Below are positions 17,201 to 26,214 of a DNA stretch of 64,000 bases, piece by piece (position 1 is the stretch's first letter; each line of letters begins with the position of its first letter). The position numbers and the translations under genes were made by a program. The DNA is from JBDHWG01 sp046328525 (GTDB taxonomy: Bacteria > Chloroflexota > Anaerolineae > Epilineales > JAHCIE01), in assembly GCA_046328525.1 (NCBI GenBank), contig JAXLWK010000011.1, forward strand, positions 124,001-188,000. The letters run 5' to 3'. Below the pieces are notes generated by a model, which was not told the origin of the DNA, ran no database searches, and was given only the letters and a program-made list of their open reading frames with translations.

Positions 17201-17698
17201 ATGACAACCGATGCCCAGGCGCTGGAGGAGAAACTCAACCACGAGCGCGCCCGACTCATAGCCGAGCTTGACGGGATCACGGAGGACATGGCGAGCCGCC
17301 GTGTCGAGGGCGTAGATGGCTGGACGACCATCCACGATGCCATGCGCCACGTCGCCTCCGCCGAGCAAAGCATGATCGTCGTCGCCGAGCGCACAGTCGC
17401 GGGAACCTACCAGCCAGCGCCCGATTTCGACCTGAACCGCTTCAACGCCCGCCAGGTGGAGAAGCGCCAGGCGCAGAGTTGGGAAGACACGCTCAAGGAG
17501 TTGGCGAACGTGCGCGCCAACACCCTCACCGTGCTGCACGGCTGGGATGAGGAGCAGCTCAACCTGCCCACGGTTCACCCCGTCTGGGGCGACACGACGG
17601 TCGGCGGCCTGTTCCGCATCATCGCCATTCACGACAGCCTGCACCGCAAAGACGTCGAAACGCTTCGCGGCGCGTTGCAGGCCGGCGCCGAAGCGTAG
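17201..17698 (+). CDS. DinB/YfiT-like four-helix protein
   Basis: 165 residues, with AAGGAG seven bases before the ATG. Layout fits the DinB superfamily: a long first helix (LEEKLNHERARLIAELDGI), WTTIHDAMRHVASAEQ near residue 45, and IIAIHDSLHRKDVETL near the C-terminus, which supply the three His of the usual metal site. Members are small metal-binding proteins, some thiol transferases; function here is unknown. Monocistronic, 280 bp before gyrB. Confidence 0.82.
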   Translation: MTTDAQALEEKLNHERARLIAELDGITEDMASRRVEGVDGWTTIHDAMRHVASAEQSMIVVAERTVAGTYQPAPDFDLNRFNARQVEKRQAQSWEDTLKELANVRANTLTVLHGWDEEQLNLPTVHPVWGDTTVGGLFRIIAIHDSLHRKDVETLRGALQAGAEA

Positions 17699-17711
17699 AA
17701 GCAGCGCCCGG

Positions 17712-17733
17712 AGCCGACTGAAGTCGGCGCTAC
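17712..17733. repeat. Short palindromic repeat shared with 10341-10362
   Basis: A 22-base block with core GCCGACTGAAGTCGGC; the only difference from the other copy is one base in the right arm. Located just after the DinB-like gene and could serve as its 3' hairpin. Confidence 0.65.
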
Positions 17734-17778
17734 ATCAACACGGCGTGTAGCACCGGCCAGATGCCGAGTGACGGAGTG

Positions 17779-17808
17779 AGTAGAGACGCGGTATACCGCG
17801 TCTCTACT
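17779..17808. repeat. Perfect 30-bp palindrome before gyrB
   Basis: Two 15-base arms, AGTAGAGACGCGGTA and its exact complement, with no loop bases. No T tract follows. It is probably a dispersed extragenic palindrome and lies about 75 bp upstream of the gyrB promoter. Confidence 0.75.
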
Positions 17809-17881
17809 TACGAGCCCGTCTGTAGCGCCGATTTCACGCGGCCTGGCGGCCCTTCTTTCATTGATATGAACACGCCTCACA

Positions 17882-17911
17882 TTGGCATTTTTCCCCGAAA
17901 TGTTGTACAAT
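17882..17911 (+). promoter_or_regulatory. Probable gyrB promoter
   Basis: TTGGCA (17882-17887), 18-base spacer, TACAAT (17906-17911), about 70 bp upstream of the gyrB GTG. The surrounding sequence is distinctly AT-rich compared with flanks. Confidence 0.6.
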
Positions 17912-17979
17912 TGTTCGGTTGATACTGTGTTTGCACCCCTTTTGTGTGCTTATCCTTCGTTTGTCCGGAGGAGGTTTGA

Positions 17980-19908
17980 GTGAGCGAAGTTCCTACCATC
18001 GCTAACCCCACCAGCAGCTACACCGCCTCAAGCATCACCGTGCTGGAGGGGCTGGAGGCCGTTCGGCGCCGCCCCGGCATGTACATCGGCAACACCGATG
18101 TCATGGGTCTGCACCACCTTGTCACCGAGGTCGTAGACAACTCGGTGGATGAGGCCCTGGCGGGCTACGCCAACCGCATCGAGATCGTTCTACGCGCCGA
18201 TGGCGCCATCGTCGTCGAGGACGATGGCCGCGGCATCCCGGTGGACATTCACGCCGAGGTGGGCCGCCCCGCCCTCGAAGTCGTCATGACTAAGCTCCAC
18301 GCCGGCGGCAAGTTCGGCGGCGGGGGCTACAAAGTCGCCTCCGGCCTCCACGGCGTCGGTGTCTCCGCCGTCAACGCCGTGTCCGAGTGGCTGGAGGTCG
18401 AGGTGCGCCGCAACGGCAACCTGTACCGCCAGCGCTACGAGCGCGGCATCCCGGTCACGGATGTCGAAGTCATCGGCAAGGCCGAAGGCACCGGCACGCG
18501 CACGACCTTCCTGCGCGACCCGGAGATCTTCACCAAGACGGCCGATTACAAGTTCCACACCCTGACCGAGCGCTTCCGCCAGATGGCGTTCCTCACCCAG
18601 GGGCTGACGATCCACGTCCGCGACGAGCGCGACGGTAACGAGATGACCTTCTACTTCGAAGGCGGCATCAAGTCGTTCGTCCGCTACCTGAACCTGAACC
18701 GCACGCCGCTCACCGCGCCATTCTATGTCAAGCGCAATATCGAGCAGATAGACGTCGAAGTCGCGCTGCAATACACCGACGGCTACGTCGAGTCGGTGCT
18801 GCCCTTCGCCAACAACATCCACACCACCGAGGGCGGCACGCACCTGACCGGCTTCCGCACCGCCCTGACGCGCTCCATCAACGACTGGGCGCGCAAAAGC
18901 GGCATGCTTAAGGAGAGCGATCCCGCCTTCAGCGGCGACGACGTGCGCGAGGGGCTGACCGCCGTGGTCTCGGTGAAGCTAACCGACCCCCAGTTCGAGT
19001 CGCAGACGAAGATCAAGCTCGGCAACGCCGAGGTGCGCAATATTGTCGAGACGGTGATGACCGACGCCTTCAAGCAGTGGCTCGAAGAGAACCCGCGCGA
19101 GGGCAGGGCGATCGTCGAGAAGTCGCTCACCTCGGCGCGAGCGCGCGAGGCGGCGCGTCAGGCGCGTGATCTCGTGTTCCGCAAGAGCGCCCTCGAAGTC
19201 TCGCCCCTGCCCGGCAAGCTCGCCGACTGCCAGGAGCGCGAGTCCGACCGCGCCGAGCTGTACATCGTCGAGGGCGACTCGGCCGGCGGCACGGCCAAGC
19301 AGGGGCGAGACCGCAAGTTCCAGGCGATCCTCCCGCTGCGCGGCAAGATCCTCAACGTCGAGAAGGCGCGCCTCGACAAGATGCTCAACAACAACGAGAT
19401 CCGCGCCCTGGTCACGGCCATCGGCACGGGCATCGGCGACGACTTCAACCTCGATAACCTGCGTTACGGCCGCATCATCATCATGTGCGACGCCGACGTG
19501 GACGGCAGCCACATCCGCACGCTGCTGCTGACAATGTTCTTCCGCTACATGCAGCCGCTCATCGAGGAAGGCCACCTCTACATCGCCCAGCCGCCGCTGT
19601 ACCTCGTCAAGGACGGTAAGGCGCACAAGTGGGTGTACAGCGACGGCGAGAAGGACCAGGCGCTCGCCGAGCTGCGCAAGGCCGGCAAGGACCCGGAGAT
19701 TCAGCGCTACAAGGGTCTGGGCGAGATGAACGCCGAACAGCTCTGGGAGACGACGATGAACCCGGAGAACCGCACGCTATTGCAAGTCACGGTCGAGGAC
19801 GGCATCACCGCCGACCGCACCTTCGACATGCTCATGGGTTCCGCCGTCCCGCCGCGCACCCGCTTCATCAACACCCACGCCAAGGACGTGCGCAACCTCG
19901 ACGTGTAA
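17980..19908 (+). CDS. gyrB: DNA gyrase subunit B
   Basis: 642 residues, the length of GyrB proteins without the E. coli insertion. GTG start with GGAGGAGG upstream. GHKL ATPase domain first: EVVDNSVDEALAG (catalytic Glu), VEDDGRGIPV, SGLHGVGVSAVNA. Transducer domain next. TOPRIM domain: EGDSAGGTAKQGRD, DADVDGSHIRTLLL. C-terminal tail: RYKGLGEMNAEQLWETTM and FINTHAKDVRNLDV. It introduces negative supercoils together with GyrA, which is not adjacent. ParE is the alternative paralogue, but the C-terminal GLGEM and tail features suit GyrB. Typical host GC, in contrast to the two genes downstream. Confidence 0.95.
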   Translation: MSEVPTIANPTSSYTASSITVLEGLEAVRRRPGMYIGNTDVMGLHHLVTEVVDNSVDEALAGYANRIEIVLRADGAIVVEDDGRGIPVDIHAEVGRPALEVVMTKLHAGGKFGGGGYKVASGLHGVGVSAVNAVSEWLEVEVRRNGNLYRQRYERGIPVTDVEVIGKAEGTGTRTTFLRDPEIFTKTADYKFHTLTERFRQMAFLTQGLTIHVRDERDGNEMTFYFEGGIKSFVRYLNLNRTPLTAPFYVKRNIEQIDVEVALQYTDGYVESVLPFANNIHTTEGGTHLTGFRTALTRSINDWARKSGMLKESDPAFSGDDVREGLTAVVSVKLTDPQFESQTKIKLGNAEVRNIVETVMTDAFKQWLEENPREGRAIVEKSLTSARAREAARQARDLVFRKSALEVSPLPGKLADCQERESDRAELYIVEGDSAGGTAKQGRDRKFQAILPLRGKILNVEKARLDKMLNNNEIRALVTAIGTGIGDDFNLDNLRYGRIIIMCDADVDGSHIRTLLLTMFFRYMQPLIEEGHLYIAQPPLYLVKDGKAHKWVYSDGEKDQALAELRKAGKDPEIQRYKGLGEMNAEQLWETTMNPENRTLLQVTVEDGITADRTFDMLMGSAVPPRTRFINTHAKDVRNLDV

Positions 19909-20031
19909 GGGCTATAAGACCAGGGCCGCACTTGATTGATGCCATAGATACTATGATGAGGGTGGGCTTAGGCCTGCCCCTCTTCGCTTCTGTAGCTAGT
20001 GTTCCAGAATTGGCGAGCTGGGAGATGCACA

Positions 20032-20688
20032 GTGACCAAGCCTCCTCTTACCTTGACAGATCTACTAGAAGAAGCAGCCGTTTTTACAGAGGCTGAAAGC
20101 CATCACAATGAACCCAGTCTCTATGGGGTGACCGATGGCAAGGCAGTTGGTACTTATGTCGAGCACAAGTTCGTTCAGTACCTTGTCGAGCACTACGAGT
20201 TCGCGCGAGGGAACTCCGCTTCTGGAGTCGACCTACCTCTGTTAGATGTAGATATCAAGGTCACGAGCATCAGACAGCCACAATCCTCCTGTCCATTCAA
20301 GTCGGCGAGACAGAAGATATACGGCCTGGGATATCATCTGCTTATCTTTGTCTATGACAAGTCGGATGATAATGAGAGTAGAACCTCTCGTCTCAACGTG
20401 CTGCATACCATCTTCGTAAACCGCGATAGAACCTCAGACTACCAGATGACCAGAGGCATTCTGCAGATACTCACGAATGATGCGAACGCTGACGACCTGA
20501 TAGCATTCATGAACGACAAGAATCTACCAGTTGACGAAATCCAAGCTGACCGTCTTGCGGCCGAGATTCTGGACAACCCGCCTATCCAGGGGTACCTAAC
20601 CATTTCCAACGCCCAGCAGTGGCGGCTACAGTATTCCAGAGTGATACAGGTTGCGGGCAATGTCGATGGCATTAGCAGGGTAAGATAG
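20032..20688 (+). CDS. Type II restriction endonuclease
   Basis: 218 residues from a GTG at 20032 with GGGAG seven bases upstream; a longer GTG frame from 19999 lacks a ribosome site. A PD-(D/E)XK-like core is visible: GVDLPLLDVDIKVTS, with Asp and the D-I-K triplet as probable catalytic residues, preceded by GKAVGTYVEHKFVQYLVEHY. Four bases separate it from an adenine methyltransferase, which is the main reason for the call. Base composition is clearly lower in GC and uses AT-ending codons unlike gyrB, indicating recent acquisition. Recognition sequence unknown. Confidence 0.8.
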   Translation: MTKPPLTLTDLLEEAAVFTEAESHHNEPSLYGVTDGKAVGTYVEHKFVQYLVEHYEFARGNSASGVDLPLLDVDIKVTSIRQPQSSCPFKSARQKIYGLGYHLLIFVYDKSDDNESRTSRLNVLHTIFVNRDRTSDYQMTRGILQILTNDANADDLIAFMNDKNLPVDEIQADRLAAEILDNPPIQGYLTISNAQQWRLQYSRVIQVAGNVDGISRVR

Positions 20689-20692
20689 ACCA

Positions 20693-22228
20693 ATGACAGG
20701 CCCTAAGAGCAAGAGAATTCGCGAGTTCGGCGACTTCCAGACGCCGGCGGACCTGGCTCATGCAGTAACCAAGCTCCTACGAGAGCTGGGAATAAGGGCA
20801 GATGTTATCCTTGAGCCAACTTGTGGTTATGGGTCTTTCCTGGCTGCTGCCGCTGCTACTTTTCCAGAAGCACAGTGTTTAGTCGGTTTTGATATAAACC
20901 ATGCCTATGTGTCAGAGGCGTCTAGGCGGCTCCAATATGCACCGGGGGCTGAACGCATAGTAGTGAGTCACGGCGATTTTTACAAGATCGATTGGAAGTC
21001 GGTCTGGAGTGCGTTGGGGGCGGAGGACTCTCGCAAGCTAGTACTCGGCAATCCACCATGGGTCACAAATTCGGAACTAGGACTGCTGCAAAGCGAGAAC
21101 GTTCCCCAGAAGTCTAACTTCCAGGGCCACACAGGCATGGAAGCAATAACCGGCAAAAGCAACTTCGATATCTCTGAGTGGATGTTACTTCGCTATCTGG
21201 ATTGGCTAAAGGGGTACCGCGGAACAATCGCCGTGCTGTGCAAGACAGCCGTTGCCCGGCGCATTCTGGTTCGCATCTGGCGTGAGAAGTACCCGATTTG
21301 CTCAGCGCGCCTCTTTTCCATCGATGCAAGGAAGTATTTCAACGTTAGTGTAGATGCATCTCTATTTGTTTTGGAAACCGGCCCGAACTGCAATTTGAGT
21401 GAGTGCGATGTATTTGAGGGTCTCGGATATGATAATCCCGCGCGCAAGATAGGGTATTACGAGGACTTTCTGATTGCAGACGTGGCAAGGTACCAGCATT
21501 GGCGCCATCTTCACTCAATAGAAACAGGATACGTGTGGCGTTCTGGTATCAAGCATGATTGCTCAAACGTCATGGAGCTTTTCCGTACTGTTGACGGGCT
21601 GTGGAATCGGCTTGGTGAAAAGGTGGACATCGAGGATGTTCTCTTGTTTCCATTGCTCAAGGGGTCAGATATAGGAAACGGCACCACCCTCACACAAGGG
21701 TTCATGTTGGTGACTCAACGCAGTATAGGTGAAGATACACGCGAGATACAAATCGTAGCCCCAAAGACGTGGAAATACCTTCAGAACCATGCTGCGTTAT
21801 TTGATCAACGTGCAAGCTCTATCTATCGTAATCGCCCCCCATTCTCAATATTCGGAGTTGGCAAGTACAGTTTCACGCCATGGAAAGTGGCAATCCCCGG
21901 GTTCTATAAGAGATTCGAGTTCATCAAGGTTGGCCCAATGAGGGGACGCCCTGCAGTGTTCGATGATACTGTGTATTTTCTCCCCTGTAATAGTGAAGCA
22001 GAGGCTGACTTCCTCTGCTCCCTGCTTAATTCCACACCCGCTCAAGAGTTCTATCAATCAATGGTATTTTGGTCGGACAAGAGACCGATCACCATACAGT
22101 TGTTGAAACGGCTAAACCTTCGAGAACTCGCACGTGAACTTGGCCTAGAAAACCTTTATTCTACATATACTCGAACATCTGGCTCGGGTAAAGTTGATAC
22201 AGACGAGACACAACTCAGGTTATTTTGA
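20693..22228 (+). CDS. Type II N6-adenine DNA methyltransferase
   Basis: 511 residues. SAM-binding motif I ILEPTCGYGSFL near residue 40 and catalytic motif IV LGNPPW near residue 118, in the order expected of gamma-class N6-adenine methyltransferases. The C-terminal half (residues about 240-511) should be the target-recognition domain and includes FLPCNSEAEADFLCSLLNS, a feature of this class. The gene begins 4 bp after the endonuclease stop. It protects host DNA from the partner enzyme. GC content is low across both genes and returns to the host level after 22340. Confidence 0.9.
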   Translation: MTGPKSKRIREFGDFQTPADLAHAVTKLLRELGIRADVILEPTCGYGSFLAAAAATFPEAQCLVGFDINHAYVSEASRRLQYAPGAERIVVSHGDFYKIDWKSVWSALGAEDSRKLVLGNPPWVTNSELGLLQSENVPQKSNFQGHTGMEAITGKSNFDISEWMLLRYLDWLKGYRGTIAVLCKTAVARRILVRIWREKYPICSARLFSIDARKYFNVSVDASLFVLETGPNCNLSECDVFEGLGYDNPARKIGYYEDFLIADVARYQHWRHLHSIETGYVWRSGIKHDCSNVMELFRTVDGLWNRLGEKVDIEDVLLFPLLKGSDIGNGTTLTQGFMLVTQRSIGEDTREIQIVAPKTWKYLQNHAALFDQRASSIYRNRPPFSIFGVGKYSFTPWKVAIPGFYKRFEFIKVGPMRGRPAVFDDTVYFLPCNSEAEADFLCSLLNSTPAQEFYQSMVFWSDKRPITIQLLKRLNLRELARELGLENLYSTYTRTSGSGKVDTDETQLRLF

Positions 22229-22280
22229 GCGATCTCATCATTGGCGCCCTCGAGGAATACATCTGGCAACCCTGGATGCA

Positions 22281-22320
22281 AAGGACACGCTGCGCCTCTG
22301 AAGGAGCGCAGCTTGTCCTT
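22281..22320. terminator. Hairpin between converging genes
   Basis: AAGGACA-C-GCTGCGC pairs with GCGCAGC-T-TGTCCTT: two 7-bp helices separated by a 1x1 mismatch, with an unpaired loop of about 10 bases. It lies between the methyltransferase stop and the stop of the converging PEP-hydrolase-like gene. No T run, so the terminator role is inferred from position. Confidence 0.55.
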
Positions 22321-22339
22321 TGGTGAGCCTGGAGAGAAC

Positions 22340-23194
22340 TTAATACACCTTCTCCGGTACGGCCAGCTTCAGGCCCTTGAACGTCTGCACCTGCTCCTTG
22401 ATAGCGCGCTCGGTGGGCAGACGCTCGATGCTTGACGCGCCAAAGAATCCGGCGATGCCCGGCATCTGGGCCAGCGCCTTGCCCACGTTCTCCGGCTCGT
22501 CGAACGGCCCACCGTGGCAGATCACGATGACGTCCGGGTTGACACTGTGGCCCGCCTCCGCCATCCGCATCACCTTCTCGATGGCCTTATCGAGGGTCAG
22601 GGCGACACCGGCGCCGATGGTCCCGGCCGTCGTCAGGCCGACGTGGGCGACGAGCATGTCGGCGCCAGCGGCGGCCATCGCCTTCGCCGAGTCGGCGTCG
22701 AACACGTAGGGCGTCGTCAACATGCCCATCTCGTGGGCGATCTTGATCGCCTCCACTTCCTTGTCGTAGCCCATGCCGGTCGCCTCAAGGTTGGCGCGGA
22801 AGTCGCCGTCAATCAGGCCAACCGTCGGGAAGTTCTGCACGCCGCTGAAATTGACGAACTGAAGCTCCTTGACGAAGACCTCCATGTCGCGGAACGGGTC
22901 GGTGCCGCACACGCCGGCCAGCACCGGCGTCTTCTTGACGACCGGGATGACCTCGCGGGCCATGTCGAGGACGATCGCGTTGGCGTCGCCGTAGGGCAGC
23001 AGGCCGGCGAGGGAGCCGCGCCCGGCCATGCGGTAGCGGCCGGAGTTGTAGATGATGATGAGGTCGGCCCCGCCGGCCTCGGCCATCTTGGCGGAGATGC
23101 CCGTACCCGCCCCGCAGCCGACAATCGGCTCGCCCCGGGCGACTTTGTCTTTCAGAGTCTTGACGATTTCCTCACGCGGGATTCTCTTTCCCAT
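22340..23194 (-). CDS. Phosphoenolpyruvate hydrolase family (TIM-barrel) protein
   Basis: 284 residues from ATG 23194 with AAAGGAG eight bases upstream; a longer in-frame start is a shadow of the upstream gene. TIM-barrel protein of the PEP_hydrolase (PF09370-type) family: GAGTGISAKMAEAGGADLIIIYNSGRY (split over residues 28-55), VLAGVCGTDPF, and VICHGGPFDEPE. The in vivo reaction of this family is poorly established. It sits 19 bp downstream of a Tm-1-like (UPF0261) gene; the two families often occur together or fused, so they probably act in one pathway. Confidence 0.88.
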   Translation of the reverse strand: MGKRIPREEIVKTLKDKVARGEPIVGCGAGTGISAKMAEAGGADLIIIYNSGRYRMAGRGSLAGLLPYGDANAIVLDMAREVIPVVKKTPVLAGVCGTDPFRDMEVFVKELQFVNFSGVQNFPTVGLIDGDFRANLEATGMGYDKEVEAIKIAHEMGMLTTPYVFDADSAKAMAAAGADMLVAHVGLTTAGTIGAGVALTLDKAIEKVMRMAEAGHSVNPDVIVICHGGPFDEPENVGKALAQMPGIAGFFGASSIERLPTERAIKEQVQTFKGLKLAVPEKVY

Positions 23195-23213
23195 GATTGA
23201 TGCTCCTTTTGTA

Positions 23214-24434
23214 TTACGCCGGCACGGCCACGGGCAGGAACTCCAGTATCTTGGCGACGATGGCGTCGGCGAACGCATCGTCGTTGATGTTGTTGTCCAG
23301 CTCGTAGACCGGAATGTCGGGCCGCAGATTCTTCTTGATGGCGTCGTAGAGCGCCTGGTCCGCCTCCGGCCACCAGTACTCGTGGCCGGGCGAGTCGAGC
23401 TGCGAGACGCCCTTGAGTGGGATGAAGAACGCCACCGGCGCGGTGGACTGGTTCGCCTTCTCCGCCAGGATGCGCCCCAGCTCGGCGTTCTCCGCCGGCG
23501 TCGTGCGCATCAGGGTCACGTTGGGGTTCCAGCGGTAGAAGTTTCGGCCTTCGAACTTGTCGGGAATGGTGTCGGGCGCCCAGAAGTTCACCATGTCCAG
23601 GCAGCCGGGGCAGATGATCTGCGGCACGCCTGTCCTGGCGGCGGCGTCCAGCCGCGTCGGCCCGGCGTTGAGCACGCCGCCCACCAGCTCGTCGGCCCAT
23701 TCCGTCGTCGTGATGTCCAGGACACCGGTGATGAACCCGGCCTCGATCAGGCTCTCCATCGTCGCGCCACCGGCCCCGGTGCAGTGGAACACCAACACCT
23801 CGTAACCGCGCGCCTCCATCGCTTCGCGCACACGCGTCACGACCGGCGTCGTGTTGCCGAACATCGAGGCGGCCAGGAGCGGCTTGTGCTCGACCTTCGG
23901 CGCGGCCGTCTCGACCATCCCGACGATCGCGCCCACCGCGTTGGCGTAGATGCGGGCGCTGATGCTGTTGACCCCGGCCACGTCCACGATGGACGGGAAC
24001 ATGACCACGTCCTTCGTTCCGACATACGCCCGGGTGTCGCCGGACGCCACCGTGCTGACCATGACCTTCGGCACGCCAATCGGCAGGGCGCGCATCGCCG
24101 ATGTCCCGATGGCCGTACCCGCCGAGCCGCCCATCGAGAAGATGCCGTCCATGCGGCCCGCCTCGTACAGCCGCTTCGCCACCTCGGCGACGCCGTTCGT
24201 CATCACGCTCATCGCCAGCGCCTTGTCATCCCTGGCGCGCAGGTCGGGCAGGCTGACGCCACCCGCCAGGGCCACCTCGGACGCCGCCACGTCGGGGGAG
24301 AAGCCCGGCTCCCCCACAACGCCGACGTCAATGACAAGCGCCTTATGCCCGCGCCCCTCGATCTCGCGTTTCACGAACGCGAACTCTGCGCCCTTTGTAT
24401 CCAGCGCTCCAACCACCGCAATTGTCTTCGCCAT
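23214..24434 (-). CDS. Tm-1-like ATP-binding domain protein (UPF0261)
   Basis: 406 residues, full length. The N-terminus KTIAVVGALDTKGAEFAFVKREIEGRGH is diagnostic of the Tm-1/UPF0261 family, whose plant member is the tomato Tm-1 resistance protein. Further marks: GVVGEPGFSPDV, SMGGSAGTAIGTSAMRALP (phosphate-binding loop) and FHCTGAGGATMESLIEAGF. The bacterial role is not known; ATP binding is inferred. First gene of a two-gene unit with the PEP-hydrolase-like protein. Confidence 0.9.
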   Translation of the reverse strand: MAKTIAVVGALDTKGAEFAFVKREIEGRGHKALVIDVGVVGEPGFSPDVAASEVALAGGVSLPDLRARDDKALAMSVMTNGVAEVAKRLYEAGRMDGIFSMGGSAGTAIGTSAMRALPIGVPKVMVSTVASGDTRAYVGTKDVVMFPSIVDVAGVNSISARIYANAVGAIVGMVETAAPKVEHKPLLAASMFGNTTPVVTRVREAMEARGYEVLVFHCTGAGGATMESLIEAGFITGVLDITTTEWADELVGGVLNAGPTRLDAAARTGVPQIICPGCLDMVNFWAPDTIPDKFEGRNFYRWNPNVTLMRTTPAENAELGRILAEKANQSTAPVAFFIPLKGVSQLDSPGHEYWWPEADQALYDAIKKNLRPDIPVYELDNNINDDAFADAIVAKILEFLPVAVPA

Positions 24435-24785
24435 TGAAGAGTCTCCTTTCTTGGTGGAAACGTATTGGACAGCTCTGTAGATTCGTTGAGTCAGCCTTCA
24501 GAAGCACAAACAGACGGCATACCACACCCCGTGGTATCCCGTCCGTCATCGTGTGAAGCCAATGCTCGGAATCGTTGTCGCTGCACTGTGCCTCGAACCG
24601 CCGCCCGCGCAGCATCGCGCGAACCGGCGCGTGTTCATGCCACCCTTTAGTATATCATTGCCGGCCCCGTTTCGCCGTTATCGCCTCTTCACCGCAGGTG
24701 GTGATTTCTTCACCTGACGCGGTTGAAACTTTTTAACGCTCCGCTCGTGTTAGTGGGTGAGCGCTCCAATAAGCGAGGAGAGTCT
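24435..24785. other. Divergent 351-bp intergenic region
   Basis: Separates the leftward Tm-1-like operon from the rightward amidase gene. A small perfect hairpin (ATACCAC-ACCCC-GTGGTAT, 24519-24537) lies about 85 bp upstream of the Tm-1-like ATG and could be an operator. A TATACT box on the minus strand (24654-24649) has no good -35. Nothing else recognised. Confidence 0.45.
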
Positions 24786-25625
24786 ATGGTACGTGGCGTC
24801 TACTGGCTGGCCGCTGTGGCGGCCGCCCTGGTTCTGTGCCTCTCGCCCGCGGCGGCTCACGCCAGCTCGCCGGACGACCCCGACATCCCCAAAGCCGTCA
24901 TCTTCATAGACCCCGGCCACGGCGGCAGCGACAGTGGCGCCGTGTATCGCGGGGCGGGCTTCACCCTCGAGGAAGCCGAAGTGAACCTCGACATCGCCCT
25001 GCTCACCGCCGACCGGCTGCGCCAGCGCGGCTACACTGTCTACCTGTCGCGGGAAACGGCCGACCAACCCGGCGGCAGTGAGGATGTCAACGGCGACGGC
25101 CAGAGCAACAACCGCGACGGTCTCCAATCCGTTGTGGATCAGGCCAACGCCGTCCACGCCGACCTGTTCCTCTCCATTCACCACAACGGCAGCACGAACT
25201 CGGGCGCGGCCGGCAGTGAGGTCTACTACTGCGCGGACCGCCTGTTCGCCGACGCCTCGTTTCGCTTTGGGCAACTTGTCCTGGAGGAAGTTCTGACGGC
25301 GCTGGCCCGGCAGGGGTACGACTCGCCGGACCGCGGCGTGACCGACGACGCGGCGCTCTACTCGCGCGGCGCATACCACGGCCACCTGTTCGTCCTCGGC
25401 CCACTGCGCGCCCCCAACCCCAGCGTGTTCGCCCGGCCGACACCGGTCGGCGGTGAGCGGCGGCGCTTCGCGCCCAAGCTCCGCGCGACCGAGATGCCCG
25501 GCGTTCTGTCTGAGGCGCTGTTCGTCAGCAACCCCTACGAAGCCCGGCTGCTCACCCAGCCCCGTATCCGCGCCGCCCTCGCCGACGCCTTTGCCAACGC
25601 CGTAGACCGCTACTTCGGCTCATAG
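24786..25625 (+). CDS. N-acetylmuramoyl-L-alanine amidase (amidase_3), exported
   Basis: 279 residues; GAGGAG precedes the ATG at 24786. Signal peptide residues 1-26 (LAAVAAALVLCLSPAAAHA). Amidase_3 zinc site: His in FIDPGHGGSDSG, Glu in LEEAEVNLDIA, His in SIHHNG, and the catalytic Glu in GVLSEALFVSN. It removes stem peptides from peptidoglycan by cutting the lactyl-L-Ala amide. An Asp-rich loop DVNGDGQSNNRD between the first Glu and the second His resembles a calcium-binding loop. Monocistronic; housekeeping or cell-separation role inferred. Confidence 0.92.
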   Translation: MVRGVYWLAAVAAALVLCLSPAAAHASSPDDPDIPKAVIFIDPGHGGSDSGAVYRGAGFTLEEAEVNLDIALLTADRLRQRGYTVYLSRETADQPGGSEDVNGDGQSNNRDGLQSVVDQANAVHADLFLSIHHNGSTNSGAAGSEVYYCADRLFADASFRFGQLVLEEVLTALARQGYDSPDRGVTDDAALYSRGAYHGHLFVLGPLRAPNPSVFARPTPVGGERRRFAPKLRATEMPGVLSEALFVSNPYEARLLTQPRIRAALADAFANAVDRYFGS

Positions 25626-25666
25626 CAGATCCTTGAGCGACCGCTTGCTCTGGCGTGATATTGCCT

Positions 25667-26053
25667 TCACGCGGAGAAGAAGTCATCCACCACATCTTGA
25701 TCGGCTGTGAAACCCCAACCCTCGACGACTTTGCCATCAGTACTAACTCGCATGACGTGACCACCATCTATACTAATTGTCTTGCCCTTGCGCTCGCCAT
25801 CCACGTGAAAGGTCACCATCACGAAATACCCATTGACCATCATGTCCTCAAGCGTGAACTCCCATCGCGTCAGAGGAGCCATACGGGCTGGCATCAGTTG
25901 CGTGTATTCATCAAAACCGTGGTAGTCACCCGACACCGGGTTGTGGCCAGGTACATGCCAGACGATGTCCTGTGCAATGTTTGCCCGCTCCGCATCAGCC
26001 CCGGTGTACATGAGCCGCACGAGCTCAATATTGCGCTTGTCTAGCTCAGTCAC
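25667..26053 (-). CDS. SnoaL-like / NTF2-fold protein
   Basis: 128 residues from a GTG at 26053 with GGGAGG six bases upstream; upstream in-frame codons are rejected. Sequence pattern is that of SnoaL-like polyketide-cyclase or ester-cyclase relatives: DKRNIELVRLMYTGADAERAN, IVWHVPGHNPVSGDYHGFDEY and EGWGFTADQDVVDDFF at the end. No catalytic assignment is possible. The gene and its flanks are more AT-rich than the neighbours, suggesting lateral origin. Confidence 0.75.
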   Translation of the reverse strand: MTELDKRNIELVRLMYTGADAERANIAQDIVWHVPGHNPVSGDYHGFDEYTQLMPARMAPLTRWEFTLEDMMVNGYFVMVTFHVDGERKGKTISIDGGHVMRVSTDGKVVEGWGFTADQDVVDDFFSA

Positions 26054-26214
26054 TGTTGGACCTCCCTCTATTGCCTCTGCTTGTGTATAACGCAGGAAAC
26101 GACAATTCAGATGCAAGGTTGCTGGCTACGCCATGTCAGCCAAGACCGCGTCGAGGCGTTCCTTGCGATACGAACACGGTGACACGAATCCCCCACTACC
26201 AGGCGTCTCTCCGC

